DNA from: Salibacterium halotolerans
Lineage (GTDB): Bacteria > Bacillota > Bacilli > Bacillales > Marinococcaceae
Length of the DNA: 64,000 nt
Direction of reading: 5' to 3'
Assembly (NCBI RefSeq): GCF_900115625.1
Contig: NZ_FOXD01000006.1
Location: forward strand, 99,003 to 163,002
The notes below the pieces were generated by a model. It saw only the letters and a program-made list of their open reading frames with translations, did not search any database and had not been told where the DNA came from. Positions 24,610-32,773 of the stretch are shown here, one piece after another (the stretch's first letter is position 1; every line of letters begins with the position of its first letter). Both the position numbers and the translations under genes were made by a program.

Positions 24610-26262
24610 GTGGAAAACAATTACGGAAAAGGTCTTAAGACTTCAGGTGACGTGATAAAGAATCCGGTATTTATCATTGCATTTATACTAGCTGCTGCAT
24701 TTGTCATTGTTGGTATTTCGGTACCCAACTTCGGCGGATATATGGATGCCGCTTTTGCATGGATGACCAGCACACTCGGCTGGGGCTTCATTTTGGGAGC
24801 AACTTTCTTTGTCATCGTCACGGTTTATCTTATTTTTAGTCCTCTTGGTGAAATTAAACTGGGGGAAGATGGAGAGAAGCCGGAGTACTCCACTTTATCC
24901 TGGTTCTCTATGCTTTTCAGTGCCGGTATGGGAATCGGTCTTTTATTCTGGGGTGTTTCCGAGCCTATCAACCATTATAACTCACCTCCTACAGGAGAAG
25001 GCGGCACATCGGAGGCAATACATACGGCACTTCAGTATTCCTTTTTCCACTGGGGTTTTCATCCATGGGCTGTCTATGCTGTTGTTGCGTGTGCCCTGGC
25101 ATACTTTTCTTATCGTAAAAACCTGCCGATGCTGCTCAGTTCTACGCTGGAACCGATGCTTGGCCGGGACAATCTAAATGGATTCTGGGGCAGTCTCGTC
25201 AACATTATCGGTGTACTTGCTACACTACTTGGTATTTCGACATCCCTTGGTCTCGGGGTTATGCAGATCGGCGGAGGACTCGAAACGCTCTTTGGTCTGC
25301 CGAACAATAATGCGACATGGGTTGGTATCGTGATTGTCGTTACCATTCTTGCTATTCTTTCCACTACGACAGGAATTGATAAAGGGATTAAATGGTTGAG
25401 TCAGATTAACCTGAGTGTAGCCGGGCTGTTAATGCTGATTATATTTATCATCGGACCTACTCTGTTTATCCTGAACGCATTTACTCATTCCTCAGGGACA
25501 TATTTTCAGAATCTGATCTTCATGTCACTTGGTATGGATGCTACAGATGGAGCGAGAAACAGCTGGTATGAATCATGGACGATATTCTACTGGGCCTGGT
25601 GGATAGCATGGTCACCATTTGTCGGTTCCTTTATCGCCCGTGTTTCCAGAGGACGGACCATCCGCAGTTTTGCCATCGGGGTACTTCTCGTTCCGACGGG
25701 TCTCAGCATGTTCTGGCTTAGTGTCTTCGGCGGAGCAGCGCTTTATAATCAGCACTTTGCCGGCATGAATATTCTCGATGCGGTTATGCAGGATGAAGCA
25801 CAAGGGTTCTTCGCGCTTCTGTCCAACTTTCCGTTATCCGGTCTGTTGATCTCGGTGGCGATGGTTTCGGTTGCCGTCTTCTTTGTGACGTCCTCGGACT
25901 CCGGTACGTACGTTATCGGTATGCTCACGTCAAAAGGGAACCCAAATCCACCAATCGGCATCCGTATCGCCTGGGGTACCATTGAAGGCTTGTTTGCCAT
26001 CGTTCTGCTTCTTGCAGGAGGACTAAGTTCCCTGCAGACAGCATCATTTCTCGGAGGATTTCCGTTTATGCTTATTATGCTGCTTATGGTCTACTGTCTG
26101 ATCAAGGCGCTGCGTAATGAGCTCCGGGAAGGTTCCCTGCCGGTGGAACGCCAGCGTATATTCGCAGCACTTGAAGACCTTCAGCGTGAGAAGAAGATTG
26201 ATGAAGATGTATTTACCGAAGAAGCCTCCAACGGCTCAACCAATGATTCCAACAAGTCATAG
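24610..26262 (+). CDS. BCCT family betaine/choline/carnitine transporter (OpuD type)
   Basis: A 550-aa protein with 12 hydrophobic helices and BCCT signatures: a WGVSEPINHY segment, the HWGFHPWAVYAVVACALAYF region and the hallmark ESWTIFYWAWWIAWSPFVG with ARVSRGRT. It takes up glycine betaine or related compatible solutes with Na+. The start is GTG at 24610 directly after AGGAGG. The charged C-terminal tail (about residues 505-550) could sense osmolality. A strong terminator follows, so it is monocistronic. Confidence 0.94.
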   Translation: MENNYGKGLKTSGDVIKNPVFIIAFILAAAFVIVGISVPNFGGYMDAAFAWMTSTLGWGFILGATFFVIVTVYLIFSPLGEIKLGEDGEKPEYSTLSWFSMLFSAGMGIGLLFWGVSEPINHYNSPPTGEGGTSEAIHTALQYSFFHWGFHPWAVYAVVACALAYFSYRKNLPMLLSSTLEPMLGRDNLNGFWGSLVNIIGVLATLLGISTSLGLGVMQIGGGLETLFGLPNNNATWVGIVIVVTILAILSTTTGIDKGIKWLSQINLSVAGLLMLIIFIIGPTLFILNAFTHSSGTYFQNLIFMSLGMDATDGARNSWYESWTIFYWAWWIAWSPFVGSFIARVSRGRTIRSFAIGVLLVPTGLSMFWLSVFGGAALYNQHFAGMNILDAVMQDEAQGFFALLSNFPLSGLLISVAMVSVAVFFVTSSDSGTYVIGMLTSKGNPNPPIGIRIAWGTIEGLFAIVLLLAGGLSSLQTASFLGGFPFMLIMLLMVYCLIKALRNELREGSLPVERQRIFAALEDLQREKKIDEDVFTEEASNGSTNDSNKS

Positions 26263-26301
26263 GATGAAGTAAAGAGGCAGGAACGAAAGAATACAGATAC
26301 G

Positions 26302-26345
26302 AAAAACCCCGGAACGGCGGCTGCTGTCATCGTCCGGGGTTTTTT
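26302..26345 (+). terminator. Terminator of the BCCT gene
   Basis: AAAAACCCCGGA pairs with TCCGGGGTTTTT around an inner GC-rich loop. Confidence 0.85.
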
Positions 26346-26467
26346 GACTTTCCAGGAACCTAAGGGCTGCCGGACGTTGTTTTAATGCGAGTGGATAGCT
26401 TGAAAAAAAAGACGAAAAAAGGCACACTGAACAAAAGAGCAAACCGATCTGCAGACAAGGAGGAAAT

Positions 26468-27637
26468 ATGATGGACTTTCAGAACGTAATAGATAGAAAT
26501 CAGACGAATTCGATGAAATGGGACTTTTACCCGGATGTTTATGGGGCCGGTGATCTTTGGCCGATGTGGGTGGCGGATATGGATTTTCAGGCACCGAAAC
26601 CTGTACTCGATGCCATGCATGAAGTGATCAACCACGGAGTGTTCGGATACCACCGCCGTCCGAAATCCTTGTTTGACGCCACAACATCCTGGCTGGAGCA
26701 TCGATTTAACTGGAGCATCTCCGATGAGCAGATTGTGTTCACCCCTGGCGTTGTACCTGCCATCAGCCACATTATACAGACGTTTACCAAAAAAGAGGAC
26801 GGCATTATTATTCAGCCGCCTGTATATTTTCCTTTTTATGCGCTTGTGCAGAACAATGAGCGTACCCTTCTTCGAAATCCTCTCCAGGAAACAAAGAACG
26901 GTTTTACGATGGATTTTGAAGATCTGGAAGAGAAAATGAAAGAAGCTGAAATGATGATTCTATGCAGTCCTCACAATCCAATTGGACGTGTCTGGACGCA
27001 GGAGGAATTGACCAGACTCGCTGAACTCGCGGAAAAACACGAGGTGCTTGTCGTCTCCGATGAGATTCACGCAGATATCATACTTGATGGAAAACATACA
27101 CCGTTGTCCAAAGCGGCAGAGGGGAAAAATGTCGAGACAATGACCTGTCTGGCCCCGAGTAAAACGTTCAATCTGGCTTCGCTGCAGTTGTCCTACGTCG
27201 TATTTGAAAACAATGAATCGAAGAAAGCCTATGAAAAACATCTGCAGCAGGAATTTGTCGGTATCAATAACCCGCTTGCAACCGTTGCCGCAGAATCTGC
27301 GTACCGCCACGGCGAAGAATGGCTTGAACAGATGCTGGAATACGTGAGAGCAAACGTTGAGCACGTAAAACAATACGTAGAGAGTGAAATGCCGGAAATA
27401 AAAGTAGTGAAGCCGGAAGGTACCTACTTGATCTGGATAGATATGCGTGGATTGAATATGGAGAATAAGGAACTGGAACAGTGGCTGCGCCGTGATGCAA
27501 AACTCGCGCTCAGTGACGGACCGAACTTCGGGAAAGAAGGCGGAGGATTTGTCCGTATGAATGCAGCCTGCCCCCGGGAAACCATCGAAGAAGGGCTCCG
27601 CCGCCTGAAAGAAGCTTATGACCGTTTGAATACGTAA
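26468..27637 (+). CDS. patB: PatB/MalY-type C-S lyase (cystathionine beta-lyase-like aminotransferase)
   Basis: A 389-aa fold-type I PLP enzyme. It begins NVIDRNQTNSMKWDF as PatB/MalY proteins do, with MWVADMDFQAPKPV, CSPHNPIGRVWT and VVSDEIHADI; the PLP Lys lies in LAPSKTFNLA. The family cleaves cystathionine or cysteine C-S bonds or acts as an aminotransferase. AAGGAGG precedes tandem ATGs at 26468 and 26471. The gene stands alone after the BCCT terminator. Assignment to PatB rather than another MalY-like lyase rests on motifs only. Confidence 0.88.
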   Translation: MMDFQNVIDRNQTNSMKWDFYPDVYGAGDLWPMWVADMDFQAPKPVLDAMHEVINHGVFGYHRRPKSLFDATTSWLEHRFNWSISDEQIVFTPGVVPAISHIIQTFTKKEDGIIIQPPVYFPFYALVQNNERTLLRNPLQETKNGFTMDFEDLEEKMKEAEMMILCSPHNPIGRVWTQEELTRLAELAEKHEVLVVSDEIHADIILDGKHTPLSKAAEGKNVETMTCLAPSKTFNLASLQLSYVVFENNESKKAYEKHLQQEFVGINNPLATVAAESAYRHGEEWLEQMLEYVRANVEHVKQYVESEMPEIKVVKPEGTYLIWIDMRGLNMENKELEQWLRRDAKLALSDGPNFGKEGGGFVRMNAACPRETIEEGLRRLKEAYDRLNT

Positions 27638-27811
27638 AAAATGGACTGCATCTTCTTTCTTCTGCATTATGGAACTTTTCTAGACGCAAGAAGGTTTCAT
27701 CATTAGTTTTTTTGTGCCGGCAGGAATGACGCAGGGATGCATCGAATAGAATACTTAAGTATACGAATGATTCGTCCAACATTCTGTGCGTAGGAAAAGG
27801 GGCCGTTCAAC

Positions 27812-27976
27812 ATGCAAAATGATGCTGCAAAAGAGCTTCAGAAAGAATTCGAATGTAAGCTCGGACGTGTACTGACAGTCGATGAAAAGGAACTGATTCA
27901 TTGGATGGCAGAAAGACAGCAGCAGTTCGATAAGGCCGGCATGGAAAAAACGTTAGTGATGAAGGCGGAAAGTTAG
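27812..27976 (+). CDS. Small acidic hypothetical protein (54 aa)
   Basis: An ATG at 27812 opens MQNDAAKELQKEFECKLGRV, then LTVDEKELIHWMAERQQQF and a short tail. AAAAGGGG lies upstream, and a strong terminator begins about 20 bp after the TAG. The N-terminal half, with GRVLTVDEKELIHWMAERQ, looks like a compact two-helix unit. I do not recognise the family. It is too short for a 60-codon cutoff, but ribosome site, composition and dedicated terminator support it. Confidence 0.6.
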   Translation: MQNDAAKELQKEFECKLGRVLTVDEKELIHWMAERQQQFDKAGMEKTLVMKAES

Positions 27977-27996
27977 GTAAATAAAGCGGAAGTGCG

Positions 27997-28040
27997 GAAA
28001 AAGCTGTTTCCAAAGTTTCTTTTTGGAAGACAGCTTTTTT
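27997..28040 (+). terminator. Terminator of the 54-aa gene
   Basis: AAAAAGCTGT-TTCCAAA pairs with TTTGGAAG-ACAGCTTTTTT, a long stem ending in T residues. Confidence 0.85.
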
Positions 28041-28070
28041 CACTACCACCTGAAAGGAGAAGCCCCACAA

Positions 28071-28550
28071 ATGAAAACATTCCGTCTCGTCTCTTTGTTT
28101 CTGCTGCCTGCAGAGAAAAAAGGCATTGCTTCGTACCGCGTTCCACTGCAGGAAGGGCTGATCATTAACAGGGAAGAACGTGATAAATCGTGGTTAATCG
28201 AAGCGGTTCTCCCGCAGTCGGAGGAAGAAACGTTCCGCCGGAAAATGGAAACACAGGAGCAGATGGTCCTTGAAGTAATTATCACCGACACACACAATGA
28301 CCCCGCCCTGATGACAGGTCTTGTAAGACGTATTGTTCCTCTTGAACAACGGATTAGTGTCATGTTTGATGCCGTCATGGCTGCCGGCAAAGATGATGTA
28401 TCCAATCTGATACTGGAACAGCTGATTGAAGAAGGTTATTCCGGACATGATATGCTGTCAGAATTCTATGAGCGAAAACAGGATCAGGGAAAATGGTCCA
28501 AAGAGGCCGCCGCTCGTATCTACAAACAGCTGGAATCCGCAGAAAACTGA
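28071..28550 (+). CDS. YwpF-like family protein
   Basis: A 159-aa protein that starts MKTFRLVSLFLLPAEKKG and continues through GLIINREERDKSWLIEAVL, as the YwpF-like family does; that family is of unknown function. The second half has a PLEQRISVMFDAVMAAG segment and a helical C-terminus. AAGGAG lies before the ATG at 28071; a longer reading from 28023 runs into the preceding terminator and is rejected. ytkD follows 56 bp later in the same direction. Confidence 0.75.
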   Translation: MKTFRLVSLFLLPAEKKGIASYRVPLQEGLIINREERDKSWLIEAVLPQSEEETFRRKMETQEQMVLEVIITDTHNDPALMTGLVRRIVPLEQRISVMFDAVMAAGKDDVSNLILEQLIEEGYSGHDMLSEFYERKQDQGKWSKEAAARIYKQLESAEN

Positions 28551-28606
28551 AATGAAACCAGATAAACGAACCAGAAAGGTCATAAAACAAATAAGGACGA
28601 TCTGAA

Positions 28607-29092
28607 ATGAAAACATTTACGTTTCGGGATTATTACAACAATGAAGTAGAGCTGTCATACAGCAAAGAACCGTTTTCCAGCCGGCCGGGACATGTCTGGG
28701 TTATCTGCCGTTATGATAAACAGTGGCTTCTCACCTGTCATCCACGCAGAGGCCTTGAATTTCCGGGAGGTAAAGTGGAAGCAGGCGAAACCGCTGAAAA
28801 AGCTGCCATCCGGGAAGTATGGGAAGAAACGGGAGGTATCGTAAATCATATTACCCAGATTGGACAGTACAAAGTCAAAGGCCGGGCCGAAACGATTGTG
28901 AAAAATGTTTACTTTGCGGACGTGCAGCAAATTCAAATTAGAGACGACTACCTGGAAACGATGGGGCCGGTTCAGCTCAAACATCTGCCCCGGGAGCCGG
29001 ATAAGAACTACAGTTTCATCATGAAAGATGATGTGCTGCCCAAAGCACTGCAGCAAATCAGGAAAAGAAAACTTACCTCCCTCTCCGACTGA
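28607..29092 (+). CDS. ytkD: Nudix nucleoside triphosphatase YtkD
   Basis: A 161-aa Nudix hydrolase; the Nudix box GGKVEAGETAEKAAIREVWE with EETGG is complete. It starts MKTFTFRDYYNNEVELSYSK, as YtkD proteins do. B. subtilis YtkD removes oxidised nucleotides such as 8-oxo-dGTP and also has RNA pyrophosphohydrolase activity. Its last 20 bp overlap the 3' end of ytlD on the opposite strand, and the ytkD-ytlD-ytlC-ytlA order is as in B. subtilis. Confidence 0.92.
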   Translation: MKTFTFRDYYNNEVELSYSKEPFSSRPGHVWVICRYDKQWLLTCHPRRGLEFPGGKVEAGETAEKAAIREVWEETGGIVNHITQIGQYKVKGRAETIVKNVYFADVQQIQIRDDYLETMGPVQLKHLPREPDKNYSFIMKDDVLPKALQQIRKRKLTSLSD

Positions 29093-29882
29093 TTAAAAAC
29101 CGTTCCAGTGCTTCAATGCTTTTGTACATAACAGCAGCCAGAACAGCAATGACAATAAGGCTGAGCATGACCTGACGGAACTGAAACACTTGAAAACCGT
29201 ATATAATCATGTATCCAAGCCCCTGTTTGGCAACGAGAAACTCCCCGACAATTACCCCGACCCACGCCAGCCCGACGTTTACTTTCATCGTGGAAATGAT
29301 CGTTGGATAGCATGCAGGCAGAACAGCATACTGAAACAACTGTTTTTTTGTCGCTCCAAAGGTAAGAAGCACCTTTTTGTAATTGTCATCCACCTGCAAA
29401 AAGGCGTGGTATACGACAATCGTTGTTATAACAACCGAGAGCAGGGTGGCCATCGCGATAACCGATGGGATTCCCGGTCCGAACATGACAATAATAATGG
29501 GACCCAGCGCTACTTTCGGCATGGCATTCAGAATCACGAGATAGGGATCAAACACCTTGGAAAAAAAGAAAGACCACCACAGCAGGAAAGCGGCCAGTGC
29601 ACCGCCTGCACTTCCAAGAAGAAAGCCGGCTGCCGTTTCGGCAAGCGTTATGGAAGTGTGAACGAACAGGGAGCCGTCGCTCACCTTTTCCAGAAAAAGA
29701 AGGCCGACCTGACTGGGCATACTGAAAATAAGCGGGTCAATCCATGCCAGCCGGGCAGCTGTTTCCCATAAAACAAAAAACATGACAGCGAGCAGCAGCT
29801 GGGCACTCAGGACACGGCGTTTTTCTTTTGTTTTTTTCTGCAGATACAGCCTATGTTGAGTCTTGATGCTGTGTTTCAACAT
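29073..29882 (-). CDS. ytlD: ABC transporter permease (YtlD)
   Basis: A 269-aa permease with six helices and the EAA-type loop (KKVLLTFGATKKQLFQYAVLP), of the SsuC/TauC/NMT1-related class. The ATG at 29882 with GGAGGAG upstream is preferred over 29945; it overlaps the end of ytlC by 32 bp, suggesting translational coupling. With YtlC and YtlA it forms an importer whose substrate is unproven; relatives carry sulfonates or thiamine-precursor pyrimidines. Confidence 0.9.
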   Translation of the reverse strand: MLKHSIKTQHRLYLQKKTKEKRRVLSAQLLLAVMFFVLWETAARLAWIDPLIFSMPSQVGLLFLEKVSDGSLFVHTSITLAETAAGFLLGSAGGALAAFLLWWSFFFSKVFDPYLVILNAMPKVALGPIIIVMFGPGIPSVIAMATLLSVVITTIVVYHAFLQVDDNYKKVLLTFGATKKQLFQYAVLPACYPTIISTMKVNVGLAWVGVIVGEFLVAKQGLGYMIIYGFQVFQFRQVMLSLIVIAVLAAVMYKSIEALERFLISRRGR

Positions 29883-30630
29883 TCTCCAACTCCTCCCATA
29901 TTTTCTGGAAGTAAGAGTGAAACGATGGGTGGTTTCTTGTTTCAAAAGGGGACCGGGTTCTGAGTTCTTCGGGTACGTTAAATGTATGCCGGATCGTACC
30001 GGGATTGGATTCGAATAAAACGATGCGATCTGACATAGCGATGGCTTCGCTTAAATCATGGGTGACAAGAACCGCGGTTTTACGCTGCTGTTTCAGTGTG
30101 ATAGAAACGAGATCTTCGAGTCTCAGCTTCGTCTGATAATCAAGAGCGGAAAATGGTTCATCCAGAAGCAGCAGGGAAGGTTCCGGGGCAAGCATACGAA
30201 CGAGGGCTGCCCGCTGCCGCATTCCCCCGGACAATTCGGAAGGGAACGCATCTGCTTTATCTCCCAGTCCAAGCTGCCGCAGAAGTTCCATTGTTTTGGA
30301 TGACGTCTCTGAAGTAAGCATTCCTGTGATGACTAGACCAAGTTCTACATTCTGGCGGATGGTCAGCCATGGAAACAGATAATCCTGCTGCAGCATATAT
30401 CCCGTTTCTTTTGAATAACCTTCCAGTTTCCGGTCATTCATGAAAATAGTGCCGGATGTGGGGTCGAGCAGCCCCGCAATCATGGACAGCAGCGTCGTTT
30501 TCCCGCACCCGCTCGGTCCAATAAACGAAACAAATTCCCCGTCTTCCACCGTAAGGGAGATGTCCGTCACCGCCCGCACTGCGTGTTCATCTGTAAAATA
30601 TATTTTTTCAATTTCCTGCAGGGCAAGCAT
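29851..30630 (-). CDS. ytlC: ABC transporter ATP-binding protein (YtlC)
   Basis: A 259-aa ATPase with Walker A GPSGCGKTTLL, Q-loop MLQQDYLFPW, signature LSGGMRQRAALVR, Walker B LLLLDEPFSALD and the switch His in VLVTHDLSEA. AAAGGAGG precedes the ATG at 30630. It energises YtlD for import together with the lipoprotein YtlA. Confidence 0.93.
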   Translation of the reverse strand: MLALQEIEKIYFTDEHAVRAVTDISLTVEDGEFVSFIGPSGCGKTTLLSMIAGLLDPTSGTIFMNDRKLEGYSKETGYMLQQDYLFPWLTIRQNVELGLVITGMLTSETSSKTMELLRQLGLGDKADAFPSELSGGMRQRAALVRMLAPEPSLLLLDEPFSALDYQTKLRLEDLVSITLKQQRKTAVLVTHDLSEAIAMSDRIVLFESNPGTIRHTFNVPEELRTRSPFETRNHPSFHSYFQKIWEELENVETQHQDST

Positions 30631-30644
30631 TTGACACCCTCCTT

Positions 30645-31640
30645 TTACTCTTCCATCACCTTTTCAGCGATGGTTGTGTCCACATACTTATCGTAATCAG
30701 ACCGTTCCGGCAGTTGTCCGGCTTCCTCCATAATATTCTGCAGGTTATTCCACGCTTCTTCCGGGAGCAGCGGTGTTTCGGCATAGGAACGCTGGCTGCG
30801 GTATCGAACGGCTGCATCGGCGATGGTGGATGTCGGCGTGTCATCAAAGTAAGGAGCGAGCACGGTACCTATTTCTTCCGGTGAAGCGTCATAAATCCAC
30901 TGCTGTGCCCGGTACAGCGCACGCGTGAAACGAAGTGCCGTGTCCTTGTCGTTTTCAAAAAAACTCTGCTTTGCCATAAATACGGTGTAAGGAATGGGGC
31001 CGGACTCTTTTCCAAAGGAAGCTGCGATATGAGCGATGCCTTCCTGTTCAAATTTGGTCGCCTGTGGTTCGAACAGCTGAACGTAATCCCCGGTGCCGGA
31101 GGCGAAAGAATTCGCGATGTTGGCAAAATCCACATTCTGGATTAGCTCCAGATCTTCATGGGGGTCGATATTGTGCTGCTTGAGTACATATTCTCCTGTC
31201 ATCTGCGGCATACCGCCTTTGCGTTGTCCGAGAAAGACAGAGTCTTTTAGATCATCCCACTGAAAGTTTTCCGGTTCTTCCCGCGCCATTAAAAAGGTGC
31301 CGTCGGTCCGGGTGAGCATCGCGAAATTAATGATCGGCTCTGCCGGATCCTGCGAGTTGACGTAGATGGATGTTTCCGCGCCGACAAGGGCGGCATCGGC
31401 TCCATCGGAAAGGAGCGCTGTCATCGTTTTGTCGCCGCCCCAGGTTGTTGTGAGTTCTATATTTATGTTTTCTTCTTCAAAGAAACCTTTTTCCATCGCT
31501 GCGTATAACGGTGCGTAGAAAATGGACCGGGTTACTTCCGCAAGCTCCACCGTTGTGTTTTCCTGCTGTGACGAGCATCCGGCAAGTACACTTCCGGCTG
31601 CCAGCATAGCGCACAGCAGACCTTTTATACTTTTTTTCAT
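30645..31640 (-). CDS. ytlA: ABC transporter substrate-binding lipoprotein, NMT1/SsuA-like (YtlA)
   Basis: A 331-aa lipoprotein: signal MKKSIKGLLCAMLAAGSVLAGC with the lipobox LAGC, then the NMT1/THI5-like fold (VTRSIFYAPLYAAMEKGFF and NIELTTTWGGDKTMTALLSDG-like segments). It is the receptor of the YtlACD importer. The ATG at 31640 is chosen because GGAGGAGG lies at proper distance; six extra residues of a longer reading would precede the signal peptide. The ligand is not clear from sequence: sulfonate or formylaminopyrimidine-type compounds are possible. Confidence 0.9.
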   Translation of the reverse strand: MKKSIKGLLCAMLAAGSVLAGCSSQQENTTVELAEVTRSIFYAPLYAAMEKGFFEEENINIELTTTWGGDKTMTALLSDGADAALVGAETSIYVNSQDPAEPIINFAMLTRTDGTFLMAREEPENFQWDDLKDSVFLGQRKGGMPQMTGEYVLKQHNIDPHEDLELIQNVDFANIANSFASGTGDYVQLFEPQATKFEQEGIAHIAASFGKESGPIPYTVFMAKQSFFENDKDTALRFTRALYRAQQWIYDASPEEIGTVLAPYFDDTPTSTIADAAVRYRSQRSYAETPLLPEEAWNNLQNIMEEAGQLPERSDYDKYVDTTIAEKVMEE

Positions 31641-31830
31641 TCTTTGGGCCTCCTCCATCTGCTTGTAGTACAGCTTATGACAGAAGCCCTCCCGGCGTGC
31701 GGAGCCACAAAGAAAGAGTCTGGGACAAAAGTAAAATAGGCGGAGGAAAACACGAATGTCTTGCGGCGTTGTTCAAGAGCCGCATAGCAGCGGAGTCAAA
31801 ATGCTCCGGCTCCTGCTCAGAACAGCACGA

Positions 31831-31867
31831 GTCACGGGTACCCCGCAGGAAGCAGGGTACCCGTGAC
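31831..31867. repeat. Perfect 13-bp hairpin inside the element
   Basis: GTCACGGGTACCC (31831-31843) pairs with GGGTACCCGTGAC (31855-31867) across an 11-nt loop. No T tract follows, so it is not a typical terminator. Confidence 0.7.
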
Positions 31868-31887
31868 GTACTTCCACAGGATAAGGG

Positions 31888-32328
31888 CGTTTAAGGCGGC
31901 ACCGGATACTCTAACGTGTCTTATGACTTTCATGCAGCGACGCGAACGGCCCGTTCCCTTTCCCGCTGAACACAACCTGGATTCGTTCATGACGACGTTT
32001 ACGGGGGAACGAAACCCTCTAAAGTGCTTTATGAATCATTCGTGATGACGTTTGGAGGGGCACCGGATATTCTAAAGTGCCTCATGAGCCATGCTTAACG
32101 ACGTTTAAGGGGTCGCAGAACCCCCTAAAGTGTCTTAGAACTATTCATCCTACTTTTCACGCAGCGACGCGGGCTTTTTGTTGCGTCGGCCCGTTCATTT
32201 TCCCGCTAAACGGAACCTGGATTCGTTCATGACGACGTTTATGGGGGAACGAAACCCTCTAAAGTGCTTTAGGAATCATTCATGATGACGTTTAAGGGCG
32301 CACCGGATACTCTAAAGTGCCTTATGAC
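31888..32328. repeat. Six diverged copies of a 42-bp unit on a 53-bp/240-bp period
   Basis: Units start at about 31888, 31994, 32047, 32100, 32234 and 32287. Each has GACGTTTA at the left and CTCTAAAGTGCYTTATGA-like sequence at the right, with a variable G-rich and C-rich middle that can fold (for example AAGGGG...CCCCCT at 32106-32127). Neighbouring units are 53 bp apart. From about 31970 to 32090 the sequence repeats at 32210-32330 with an exact 240-bp offset, showing a segmental duplication. Spacers resemble each other, so this is not a CRISPR array. Confidence 0.75.
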
Positions 32329-32337
32329 CCAGTCCAA

Positions 32338-32505
32338 CGAACTTCCGTACACCCGTACGGCCGGATCTGCTACCTTTTCCCCCGTTATACCGGTTGGTGT
32401 CGTGATCACATCGCGGAGCAGCTCAGGTGTGGCTTCTATCCCAGCAAACGGGCCCTGGAACGGCCGGGGTCCGTCGGTTTCGACAAGCAGCTGATCCGGA
32501 GGAAC
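32338..32505 (-). pseudogene. C-terminal remnant of a TatD-family metal-dependent hydrolase
   Basis: The reverse strand reads PDQLLVETDGPRPFQGPFAG, then EATPELLRDVITTPTGITGEKVADPAVRVYG, resembling the C-terminus of TatD-type DNases, where a VETDGP motif carries a metal-binding Asp. Upstream the frame dissolves into the repetitive 55-bp units, so no complete gene exists. The right-edge repeat copy starts with the same segment. Confidence 0.6.
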
Positions 32506-32752
32506 TGCGGACGCGAGCCGTGCCCGGGGCAAAGAAGACACGATGAGCCCCGGCGAATCGATGTCGCCCTTGTACTCCGGAGTGCAAAGAAGACACAATG
32601 GAGCCCCAGCGAACCGATGCCGCCCTTGTGCTCTGGAGTAAAAGCAAAGCATTTTGGCGCAGCGGTGTATCTAAGAAACGAAGAATGCCGAACGATTTAA
32701 AAAAATCGTTCGGCATTCTTTTATCTTATAAAGGTTTTGTTCCAGTCTCTTT
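32449..32752 (+). repeat. Left copy of a 304-bp dispersed repeat (direct orientation)
   Basis: Nearly identical to the reverse complement of 63697-64000. It contains the TatD C-terminal segment, two 55/56-bp tandem units (32529-32583 and 32584-32639, starting GCAAAGAAGACAC), the segment GCATTTTGGCGCAGCGGTGT and the 18-bp hairpin at 32681-32720. Confidence 0.9.
32681..32720. terminator. Perfect 18-bp hairpin, likely terminator of pckA
   Basis: AAGAATGCCGAACGATTT and its exact complement are separated by AAAA. Read from the minus strand it lies about 55 bp after the pckA stop and is followed by CGTTTCTT, so it may end that transcript. It is part of the repeat; the same hairpin is at 63729-63768. 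Confidence 0.6.
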
Positions 32753-32773
32753 CTGGCAATACTGTTATCTGTT

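Larger units (their letters stand above)
31713..32752. mobile_element. About 1.04-kb non-coding element with imperfect terminal inverted repeats
   Basis: The left end AAAGAGTCTGGGACAAAAG (31713-31731) matches, at 16 of 19 positions, the reverse complement of the right end (32734-32752: AAAGAGACTGGAACAAAAC on the minus strand). Inside lie a 13-bp perfect hairpin, six copies of a short unit on a 53-bp and 240-bp period, a TatD remnant, two 55-bp tandem units and an 18-bp perfect hairpin. No transposase is present. It may be a MITE-like non-autonomous element or a composite of repeats; its right 304 bp recur at 63697-64000. Confidence 0.5.

Noticed and set aside
31697..32045. Short plus-strand ORFs at the left of the element
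   Set aside because: They cross the inverted-repeat end and hairpin, have no ribosome sites and show Arg/Ser-rich chance translation.
31888..32328. CRISPR array
   Set aside because: The units are imperfect, their spacers resemble each other, the period is irregular at segment joints (53 and 240 bp) and no cas gene is present.
32317..32700. 127-codon plus-strand reading frame in the repeat
   Set aside because: It runs through tandem repeats and hairpins, antisense to the TatD remnant, and has no ribosome site or protein-like pattern.
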